Below are positions 54,961-64,000 of a stretch of 64,000 nt of DNA, piece by piece; position 1 is the first letter of the stretch; each line of letters starts with the position of its first letter. The position numbers and the translations under genes are program-made. The notes under the pieces were generated by a model, which did not search any database, was not told the origin of the DNA, and saw nothing but the letters and a program-made list of their open reading frames with translations. Origin of the DNA: Mastigias papua (Eukaryota > Cnidaria > Scyphozoa > Rhizostomeae > Mastigiidae); assembly GCA_964019165.1 (NCBI GenBank), contig OZ025287.1, forward strand, positions 384,501 through 448,500, given 5' to 3'.

Positions 54961-55140
54961 CACTTTGCATATTCTAACGTATTCAGAAACGCTGTCAAGA
55001 TCTGGACTGCAGTTAAGAGTCTGTATTGATTATTCATATAAACACACCCGAGTCACGTGTCTTGGCACGTGCGAGCTGCAGCGATTAAAGAATCAAGTTA
55101 CAAAATTTCCAACAGTTTTCTTTATAAACTATACATTCTA

Positions 55141-55840
55141 CACTACCGTTCAAAAAGTGTTGGGACGATTCGAAGTTTCGAAGAATGTCTACATTAAAAG
55201 CGTTAAAAAACATGCATTTGATCCTCTCTTATCAAATAGGACAACCGATTATTACCATGAAATTTTTATAAGACATTGTTTATGTTTCAAAGCATTTCAG
55301 TTGCGCCACAGTATTCGAAAAAGATTAAACGAAAAATTTTTCTAGGCCAAAAACATGAACATGGAATTTATGAGGCGTCATAACATACCATACGAGAAGC
55401 GCTTGGAAATGGCTTTTTACAAAAATAATGGTAAAAGCTATCAAGAAATTGCAACAATTGTGGGCTGCTCAAAGAATGCAGCTTTCGCTGTATGCAAAAA
55501 GTTCTGTAAATTTAGAACCGTAAAAAATCTGCCAAGGGTTGGTAGTCCAAACAAGATAAAGACGCCAAGACATGAAGTCTTTATTGAGAGTGCTGCGATG
55601 TAGTAGGTTTGAAACTTTACAAAACATTGTGTTGGCGTGCAAAAAAGTCTAACTTTTGAAGCATTAGCAAAAAACACAGCAAGAAAAATCATTAAAGGAT
55701 AGAGTTTTTAAAGCTGCATAAGAAAAAAATCTTAATTGATATCAAAAATGAATCACAATAACTTAACATTGCCACATAGGAGCAAAGTCGACGCGATCAT
55801 TCTTTTATCGAATCGTCCCAACATTTTTTGAACGGTAGTG
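55141..55840 (+). mobile_element. Truncated Tc1/mariner-type element
   Basis: The left terminus CACTACCGTTCAAAAAGTGT and the following bases to about 55173 are repeated in inverse at 55808-55840 with one mismatch. TA dinucleotides flank both ends (55139-55140 and 55841-55842), the target duplication of this superfamily. At 700 bp it is about half the length of an autonomous Tc1 element. It carries only the DNA-binding part of a transposase. Confidence 0.85.
55355..55603 (+). pseudogene. Tc1-type transposase, N-terminal DNA-binding remnant (82 aa)
   Basis: The frame starts at an ATG and encodes a paired-like helix-turn-helix (EKRLEMAFYKNNGKSYQEI, VGCSKNAAFAVCKKF) followed by a linker corresponding to the GRPR motif (here RVGSPNKI). 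The catalytic DDE half is missing; the frame closes at a TAG and later sequence has many stops. If expressed it could bind the element's termini but not cut. Confidence 0.75.
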
Positions 55841-55842
55841 TA

Positions 55843-57314
55843 TTAACAATGGATCAAAAAGAACTTGAGCCTGTATTCCGTGCTCCGTTCAGATAGGACC
55901 TAGCGTAAATGCACTGAAATAAGAAGTTGACTAAGACAAGAATGTGTCCTCCGCAGGATTCAGGCTCACATTTAAACGAGATCTCGATGCACTATCTCCA
56001 ACGACAATGATAGATACTGCATAGTCCCATATACGATACCGTACCTTTGGGAGTGCCTGTTAGAGAGGACACTTAATCTGGGTCGTAGGCATGAGGTAGA
56101 GCGACCTCTAAAAATGGGCCCCAAGGTGCGCATCGAATTATTGATATTGCGCACGGTAGGCAAGCCCTCTAACAACTCAGCCATTCGCCCAATTGACAAA
56201 CTCACAATAAATATCTTGCAAGGTGTAAAACATTATGTTCATCAAAATACTTCTATATGCAATTTTGTACCAATTAGAAGTTGGAAACCGGGTAAATCTA
56301 TATCAAAACACATCTCAACAAAGATATTGTCTGTATCGACACCTCAAGGTACTCTCCATTTCCTATTTCCTGTTAGCTTCTAGTTTCCATGGGTAATAAG
56401 ATTCTTCAGATAGTCGTTCAATTGATGATGTTCCTTTCAAATTTATTGTGGCATTTTCACACAGGGCCCCGACGTCAATCAGTCACAATGACCTTCACAA
56501 ACACAAAATAATACGGGGTTCTCAGAAAGGAAGGAACCCAAGCAACAATATATCACACGCCCTAAAATGCAAATTCCTCCCCCCATGTCTGTATGGACAA
56601 CTGTGTTATCTGTAGAATGCAAAAAAAAACCAAATCAGCGTGCCATTGAGCACGTATGATGAAGCACGTAACTCGTAAAGCTATGTCTACTTCTCCGGTA
56701 AAACATATCTTTTTCTAAGGAACCGCTTCATATCAAACTAATCTGGAAAAGGCCAAAAAACGTAAGGAGTTTGCATTCCTAAAGAGTTCATAAATCCATT
56801 TTATCAAAGCAAAAAATCGAGAATTAGAAGTCGAGCTCCACAAATGGCAGTTAAATTAGCATTAATGATATTTAATCTTTGCAGTAACTGCTTTTCTAGC
56901 AACAATTTATTCCAAAATTACGAATAGCAAAATTTGTTCAGCTTCTGTTCTTTTATCAGGGAAATAAATGTGCAGTTAAAACTAAGAAACTTTTATTAAA
57001 CTTTAAGTATTATAGTGTGATCAAAAGAATTCCAGAAAACAAGAAACTTTAAGAGCTAGGCCTTGAGCTAGGTTCTGTATAATAAATATGTACACCAACT
57101 CTCGTTTCCGAGACGTTTAACATGATAATGAGGACTAAAAATTATCCATCATTTTCATATGGCATTTGCATGAAACAAGTGAAAAACATAGAAACATCTC
57201 ACGTGCATTTAAAACGTGTTAACAGCTAAAATGTTACATTGAGAACAGACTTATATAAAATAAATGTATCGAAAAAGAGTGCTATATAAGTTATGAAGGC
57301 AAGATCAGAGTTTA
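55843..57314. other. Gap between transposon and NKIRAS-like gene; no gene seen
   Basis: No supportable coding sequence. TTTATT at 56992-56997 (AATAAA on minus) is a plausible polyadenylation signal for the NKIRAS-like gene, 320 bp past its stop. Confidence 0.45.
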
Positions 57315-60300
57315 CTAAGAATCTGCTGTGTATTCTTTATTTTTGTTCGTATTTTTCCGACTGAATATCTTCCCTGTCTGTGACGATCCTTTACCTAAGA
57401 AAATTAAGAAGCGATTACCCCAAACTGGTCTCAATGCTTCCAACGATAGGGCAAAACCAGGTTTTGACAATAGCAAGGAAAATCGAAAAATTGCTGGATG
57501 TTGAAAGAAATGTTTGTGATAACGACAGTTTCTCACCCTGTTTGTCCTACATTCTATAACCAGTTCATAATTAGATCAAAACAAATCAGAAACGAATGGA
57601 AAAGATGCCTACCACATGCAGTCACCATCTTTTTCACTAACCATGTCATGGGTTCCTGCAATGTCTTTCTATTTGATGTCAAAACTTCGAACAATTTCAC
57701 TGTATGGAGGAAAATTTACCTCTGTCAGTACCAATACAACCGAATTCAATACAATACATTACAGAATCAAACAACGCAAAACAATTTCGTGCAATGCAAC
57801 AGTGAAGCAACAACTTTTAATTTAATACAACACAGTGTAAAGCAGCACAACATATTGCAATTGAATGCAACATACTGCAATTCAATGCGACATACTGCAA
57901 TGGAGTGCAACACACTGCAATCCAATACAACATGCTGCAATGCAGTACAACATGCCACAATGCAGTAAAATGTACAGCAATTCAATACAACATACTGCAA
58001 TTCAATACAACTCATACGATACGCTGTAATATACTGCAATGCACTAAAACAAAAAAATGCAGTCACCATAATCACTAAAACCACTAATTTACTTAAAGTA
58101 AGCTATATGAGAAATAACAAAAAAAATAATGGACACTTCATATCATTGAAATATTTGGTATATACGATTTTAAACCTCACTAAATAATAGATATTTTATA
58201 TTTGACTACTTGGCTTAAATACAATTATGATATTAGAATGATACAGTACTTATTCAATTATCTCGGCCTCGTCTATCCGGACTTCAATTATCCTATCCGT
58301 AAAAAATGCGAAGAAAGTGTGAAAAACCTTTATGAAATATTTTTGGCATTTTTAATAATATTTTCGGTGCGCTCTTCTTGCTTTTTTTGAATAAGATACT
58401 TTTGCTCTTGCCAACATTGGCGCACCCTTCGTCCCCTTGCTCATGCTAGACTTTCACAAAACTAATCTTGTTTATTTATGTTAGTTTCTGCCGTTATTCG
58501 TATATTCTCGATTATCCGGAATTTCGGATTATCCGTACGCATCTTGAAATTTAATGTCCAGAGAAGGCCGGATAACTTAACAAGCACTGTAATATGAACG
58601 ATAATAGTGAATATTAATATACGTTATAATGAGTTCAGTATTTGACCACTCTTTGTTACATCTGCTGCACAAGATATACCACGACGTTCTGATTTCAATG
58701 GTAGGTATCTTTCTAATTAATGTTGTACGCAAACCGTAGAACATCAGCGTACAAGGACAAAAGACTTTGTGGTGGTACCTTTCTCAGCATCAGACCATTG
58801 CATTATTCGCTCGTGGTCGCACTTTCTCTCTTCCACTTTATCCACTTTAGTTCCAAGAACCAAAACTGGAAACTGACCAACAAGACAAGTTAACATCAAA
58901 AGAACATATCAAACAGCTTTCAGGGGATGCAGTTCCCCTTTGACTGAATTTTTTGTAATGTGGACTCTAACTTTTTCCTTTGATCTTGGTTTGCAAACTC
59001 ATGTGTATGTCTTATTCCAACTTAATTGCAAATTCAGTATAATCCACTACCAATTCAATGTATAAGAGAGAAATGAGGGAAATGAATTGGATAAATTTTA
59101 CACGATTCTAAAGGATACTGGCTAAAACAGTCTTCAAAAATAGAGAATTCTGTGGTGAGTCCCCCCCCCCCTTCATCTCCCTCCCCCGTAGAAATACACT
59201 ACTGATGATATACTCACGTCTTTGCCTCTGACACGATCAATCTCCTTCTTCAAATCGTCCACAAGTTTAAAACTTCTTTCACAGCATACACTGAAAACTA
59301 GGATAAAACCCTGGGGAAAGAATTCCAATGATACTGCAAAATCAATTAGCATAACCATAGAGACTGCATATTCACTGTGTCTGTCCTAACACTTTGTCAA
59401 ATTATTGCATCAATTTTAAAATGCAGTAAATAATTCTATTCATACGAACAAAATCCCTTCAGATAAAATGATTTCTAATAGATAACTTCAATTAGTCTTC
59501 CTTTATCATAACAGATCTCTCAAGGTTCTATGACTCCTTTCAATTTGGCTTCAGATTTCTCCAGATTCAAAACAGCATTATTCCTAATTTAAACAAAGCT
59601 GGGTGCACTTCATCAGCGCAAAGTTTGTATCTTGTTCTCTAGATAAATCATGGGATGATAAGAAATGTTGTTTTCATTCTACAGCCCTATAGTAAACCAA
59701 GTTAAAATGTATGGCGATAGAAACCTAGCTCACGGCCTAATAGTACATTCTTTTTTATAGGAATAAAGTTTACAAGAATATTGAGGTTCAAAATCGCTGA
59801 AATTTAGGAATAATTCATCAGTAATGCGAGGCTCAAGCTTCATCAAAACATAAGAATTCCTTTGTATCACAGCTACAATACTGCTTTCTGATGTACTTTC
59901 GCATTGTCGATACAAAATATAAACTATTGCTTAGTTTTATGATGTAGTAAAACATCAACAATGACTGGAATATATTCCTTAAATTTTTAGGCGAAGTTAC
60001 ACCTTTGGTATCTACGGATACTTTAAGAATAATTCTATGCTCAAAATCAGAAAAAATTAAGAATATTTGAGGCTCCGAAAAAATTTATGTATTCTTATAA
60101 AAAAGAATTAAAAAGTTTCTTAATATCTAGCTATTTAAGTTCTAAAAGTTTCTTACAAGTCTCTTAATTCACAGAAAAAATAGTACTAAAAAAGAAAAGA
60201 AAACATAACAACACTAATAGTACTGAAAAAGAAAACAAAACATAACAACACTCTCTTTTGTAATGCCCATATGGACTATTGGCTTTCAAGCACATAAAAC

Positions 60301-63300
60301 ACACTGTAGTGGACACTTCTAAATCCGTAGAGGAAAACCGTGTTTCCGAAGCTGTGAAAGATGACACAGAAATGTCAAAAGTTTCCTAACTCTTTCCTTG
60401 CAGTTCCAAAAGTTTCTTAAATTTTAGGCTGTCTAGTAATAGGTTTCTTATAAAAAAAACTTTAAACAGACATTCTTTAGTTATAGGAGCCAAGCCCTTT
60501 TTGTTGGCAAATTGCAGGTCCTACACCATTAAGTATTTCTTTTAGTATGACGTCAAGAATAAACAAACAGAGACGAATTCAAATCACGATATGAGGCAAA
60601 CACTAAAATTAACTTCAAAAAATCACTTACATCTGCAACATGGAGATAATGAGAGGGAACTTTTGGTGAATCGACATTCTGAAAAAGGAGAAAATTTGAT
60701 ACTGCAATTAAACCTTAACTGCAAGCCACTATAATTGTAGTTCAATTGCAATTCGAGGGTAGGATGAAAAACTACATACATACAAACATATATATATATT
60801 TTCTGACTATATATAAATATATCCATACATGTAGGAAAGTCTATAAACATATATGTGATCTTTTCTTTCGTGCTGCCTAAATATTTAAGTAACCTTATAG
60901 TTATAACTGGGCACGCCAAACAGCTACAACGAGCTGCTGATTGTCTGCATCCTCGCAGTGAAGGGAAGAACAGGGACGCCGGGGCATATTTATGAGTGGG
61001 GGGGGGGCTGAGAATGAGTTCGAAGTCCATTATGATGGCGGGGCAGAGGGATTAGGGAGTCAGGGGCGGAGCTTCTAAAAATGTTGGAACCACGCCCTAT
61101 CATTCATTAGGAAATGCCCTGTTTGACTATAGATGAGCATCTGTCCAAGTAGAACACTCGAATAGACCTCTTTGCTACTACATAAAGATTGTTCCAAGAT
61201 CAGGTAAAATGATAGAAACACACGCTTTCAGAGCAATGAGATCGCGTTTAGCGCTATGTGATCAAGAACACAGACAGTGGCGGTTCTACGGGGGGGCCAG
61301 AGGGGGCCACGGCCCCCCAGAAATTTTTCTGGCCCCTTCATTGGCCCCCCACTTTTCAAAGAAGATATGAGTTTTCTTGATTTTCTAATTCTCTATAGAA
61401 GAAAGTCTCTTGTAAGCGCCTCGGGTCCACTGGTTGATGGTCTGTCCTTCCCAGGAGGCTAAATATACTGCTAAGGGATTCCAGCTATGGGAGGTATTAA
61501 AACTCTCTATAATAATAATAATAATAATAAATGAAATCTTTATACAGGATGTACATTTCAGTGTTACGTACATTGCTTTTAATATGTATCCTGTCAAAAT
61601 AAATGATTACAAAAGTATCAATAAAATTAAAATGGCTTCCTAAATGTTAAAATGATTCTTTATATGTTCTTTAAATATTAAGAGGCTATCAGTTTGATGA
61701 CTTTGGATAGGTAGGTCATTGTAGATTTTAACACCAATCGACCAAAAGCTAGACTTGGAAACTTGTAATTTGACTTTTGGAGCTCCAAGCATAAACCCAT
61801 TATTCTTGTATTCTGCTTATGTGCTCCGACAGTGAAAAATTTTGAAAGTTTTCACGAAGTTGCCTATCAAGATACTTCCTAACCAATAGAACTGCATGCT
61901 TTTTCATTTCATTCTGTATTAGTGTTTGCCTTTTGGTGGTCAGTCTGGCAATTCTTCTGTCTAAAGATTATAGCTTTGAAAGTTGTGTGTTTGTTAGGCT
62001 TAAATTTGTTGTACAAGCATATAGAAGAACAGGCAACAAAATTCCTCTGTAGATGTTAGAAATATATGACCTTAGAGAGAAGAGCAGCCTCAATTTTCCA
62101 AACGTCTTCTTGTACACTCGGTGGAAATTGGTATTAAATGAGAGTATTTGGTCCATTATTGTACCTAAGTACTTGTACTCTTGTGTGGGAGCTATCGTTT
62201 GATGATTATACTGCAATCTGATACAATCACCGTTTTGCACTAATTAACAAGCGAGGCGGGCTTTAATAGAAGTTGGTCATAAATTGTTGTGTAAGATAGG
62301 CAAATGTATCAAAGTTCTGACGCTTTTTAGCTATGGATAAGTACACAAGTTTAAAAAGGAGAATGGGTGACGCATTTGAGAATGAGCCAATAGTTAAAAA
62401 GGCTAAAGAGAATCTACAGACATGAAGGAGACTTGTTAAAAAATTTTTGACAAATTCTATGTGCCACGACCTTTTGAGTCAGCTAGCACTTCTCTCCATT
62501 GAGTCAAATCGTGCCGAATCACTAGACCTAGAGCAGTTTGTTGATGAGTTTGACTCAAGACATGACAATCGCCGTATTAAATTACACTGAACAGATTTGA
62601 ACAGAACAACTAAGACAAATTAATGAAACCTTTGCTTACCTATTGCAAGTTCATTTCTGTCTTCAAAGATCAGGATCTTAAAACACTCAAGATCTTTTTC
62701 TCTGAATGCAAGTTTTGTTTGATTGAAATGATATAACTTCTTAACTGGTGTATTTAAGTTTTATTGTGAACAAGCTGCAATTTGTGCTACTGCAAGCATT
62801 CCATAGACCACAAACTACTACTCTGGGATTACCTGTAACTGTCCTCCCAGTGATGACGCCACGGAGGAAATAGGAGTCATGTCCCCCCAGTTTTCTCTAG
62901 GATCGATTTTCGAATCGTCTAAATTCGACGAGAAAATGTTGAGGATGGGGTGAGGGACCTCCATCAAAATTCAAATCTTCTTTAATTAGTACCATTGCTA
63001 TTTATCGCGCTGTCAAGAATGCTTATACTTTCTTTTATGCTCGCTGTTGTCTTAATAGTAGGATAGTCATTTCCTTGCATTAAACTGGGTGTGGCAATCA
63101 AAGGGCGTGGTAATTTTAGGGTGAGGCTCCAAGTGTTTCCTTATCTGTGATGGCTGGCCCTCAACTGCCCCCCCCCAGTTCTTGTGGGCTAGAACCGCCT
63201 CTGAACACAGACCCTCTCATAGCACCATGCTTTGAAAAAACTTGGGGTATTTACCTCCACTAGGCCCTGATCAGGGACGTAGGAACCGGGGGGGCCAGAG

Positions 63301-63746
63301 GGGCCATAGCACCCACTTTTTAGCAAACTATGCAAAAGTGCCCCTTTGAAGCCCAAAATGGGCGTGGTAATGTGCCCCTATTAGCACTTGGCCCCCCACT
63401 TTTTAGATGCTTCCTACGTCCCTGGCCCTGATAACTCCACCACTGGTACTTCTTCAAGGTGAATGAACTTTAACTCGGAAAAAGGAGATCTACTTTCTAT
63501 TTAGATCGAATTCCTCAACCTTGACATTATACATTAGCAGAAAAGTAGTGGGCTGCAGCCCCCCTGCCCCCAGGGTCCGGTGTGCCTGGAGAACAAACAA
63601 GTACGCCCAAGTGCAATATAATAATCAAGGAAACAATTTCATTCAGTGCTCACCAGACCAGCAGTGTCGTAGATCCGAATTTTCTCGCGTTGCCCTCTTT
63701 CAACTTCAATCCACGCTTCGTAGGTATCTTCCACAGTTGGGAAGGT
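57315..63746 (-). CDS. NKIRAS: kappaB-Ras-like small GTPase, 3' six exons (NKIRAS family, partial)
   Basis: Six exons with matching phases: 63654-63746, 60631-60678, 59218-59310, 58779-58872, 57613-57699 and 57315-57394 (stop). They give the last 164 residues; human proteins have about 190. Landmarks in order: TVEDTYEAWIEVERG, IRIYDTAGL (switch II), PSHYLHVAD, GFILVFSVCCERSF, FPVLVLGTKVDK (base-binding motif), VKLFEVLTSNRKTLQEPM and a Lys/Asn-rich tail. There is no CAAX box, as expected for this family. The P-loop exon(s) lie off the right edge. kappaB-Ras proteins bind IkappaB-beta and RalGAP and damp NF-kappaB and Ral signalling. Leu sits at the Ras Gln61 position, as in known kappaB-Ras. 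The usual Asn of NKxD is Thr here. Confidence 0.88.
57735..58055. repeat. 20-bp minisatellite in NKIRAS-like intron
   Basis: About 12-15 diverged copies of a unit near CAATACAACATACTGCAATT. It lies in the intron between the fourth and fifth visible exons. Confidence 0.8.
58244..58589. mobile_element. pogo/Tigger-like MITE
   Basis: The left end CAGTACTTATTCAATTATC and the right end (reverse complement CAGTGCTTGTTAAGTTATCC) are imperfect inverted repeats of about 30 bp. Both are flanked by TA. The body contains further inverse pairs built on TCCGGAT/ATCCGGA. No transposase is present. It lies in the NKIRAS-like intron. Confidence 0.6.
59160..59187. repeat. Poly-C tract
   Basis: A run of about 12 C followed by CTTCATCTCCCTCCCCC, just beyond the donor of the third visible NKIRAS-like exon. 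Confidence 0.9.
60178..60252. repeat. Short tandem duplication, about 37-40 bp x 2
   Basis: TAGTACTAAAAAAGAAAAG...CATAACAACAC is followed by a near copy. It is in the NKIRAS-like intron and has no apparent function. Confidence 0.7.
61509..62240 (-). pseudogene. LINE 3' fragment nested in the hAT element
   Basis: The minus strand reads reverse transcriptase C-terminal text (IAPTQEYKYLGTIMDQILSF, LRSYISNIYRGILLPVLLY) then, after a shift, KSSFWSIGVKIYNDLP and FKEHIKNHFNI-stop. It ends in a (TTA)n tail at 61509-61530, as many non-LTR elements do. It is 5'-truncated. Confidence 0.75.
62333..62590 (+). pseudogene. hAT transposase deletion remnant
   Basis: An 86-codon frame from ATG to TGA with one internal TGA. 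It starts MDKYTSLKRR and ends with LLSQLALLSIESNRAESLDL and DEFDSRHDNRRIKLH, which looks like the extreme C-terminus of ZMYM1-type hAT transposases. The N- and C-terminal ends appear joined by a large internal deletion that removed the catalytic core. Confidence 0.6.
63272..63424. mobile_element. 153-bp hAT-like MITE with perfect 8-bp duplication
   Basis: Left end CAGGGACGTAGGAACC and right end GCTTCCTACGTCCCTG are near-perfect inverted repeats. The 8-bp duplication GCCCTGAT is identical on both sides (63264-63271 and 63425-63432). The body is rich in GGGGCC text like the larger hAT at 61275. Confidence 0.85.
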
Positions 63747-64000
63747 CTGGAATGAGAATAACAAACTGCCAATCATGCTGCTATAAGCGTCCATCAATCT
63801 TTGGGACTTTACTACTTCCAATTGGATACCATGTCAAAATAATGCCTGATTACAACAACCAGACTGTCTCTCCACTCCATGGTGTTTTTAAGACTATTCT
63901 AAAACTGCATACTATTCTCGCGGCTACTACACTGAGGAATAAACCTAGATTCTCACAAACATAAACAAAATGCACGTGACGACAAGGTACCGAAAGTTGT

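Larger units (their letters stand above)
61275..63203 (+). mobile_element. hAT element with nested LINE
   Basis: Left end CAGTGGCGGTTCTA and right end TAGAACCGCCTCTG (one mismatch) are flanked by identical 8-bp duplications AACACAGA (61267-61274 and 63204-63211). The 1.93-kb body holds G/C-runs near both ends, a hAT transposase remnant (62333-62590) and an inserted LINE (61509-62240). It sits in the first visible intron of the NKIRAS-like gene. Confidence 0.8.

Overview
The window is AT-rich, intron-rich animal DNA. Every convincing gene is split by GT-AG introns, and the families are metazoan: Dickkopf, kappaB-Ras and a TIR-domain protein. Marine-invertebrate style hAT, Tc1/pogo and non-LTR elements fill introns and gaps. 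A non-vertebrate animal is clear. A cnidarian is my guess from the LINE and Dickkopf types, but the sequence alone does not prove it. There are no bacterial features, CRISPR arrays or recognisable tRNA/rRNA genes.

Layout. 1-10.3 kb: no gene I can name; microsatellites and minisatellites, including an Asp/Ser-coding GAT tract at 7.57-7.94 kb. 10.5-18.4 kb (minus): a six-exon model of a type I membrane protein with signal peptide, basic stretch, about 29 copies of a 23-residue charged repeat, and a transmembrane exon. 18.7-19.5 kb (plus): two weak exon candidates. 20.2-33.9 kb: three Dickkopf-like secreted proteins, two on minus (197 and 204 aa) and one on plus (285 aa). All three were rebuilt exon by exon with matching splice phases from ATG to stop. 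34.9-36.2 kb (minus): an unrecognised two-exon 339-aa basic protein. 36-46 kb: gene-poor, with a 580-bp CA-rich tract, AT repeats and a decayed LINE. 46.1-52.5 kb (minus): a TIR-domain gene whose next exon encodes a 395-residue acidic region; a zinc-finger exon lies just downstream on the same strand. 54.6-55.9 kb: two short DNA transposons with intact target duplications. 57.3-63.7 kb (minus): the last six exons of a kappaB-Ras (NKIRAS-like) gene; its first exon(s) lie beyond the right edge. Its introns carry a pogo-like MITE, a 20-bp satellite, and a hAT element containing a nested LINE.

How they fit together: the Dickkopf proteins are expected to act outside the cell on Wnt or related signalling. 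The TIR protein and kappaB-Ras both belong to families linked to Toll/NF-kappaB signalling, but nothing here shows they work together. The clearest new items are the Dickkopf trio with shifted internal introns, the charged-repeat membrane protein, the possible TIR plus zinc-finger gene, and a family of hAT-like elements with perfect 8-bp target duplications.
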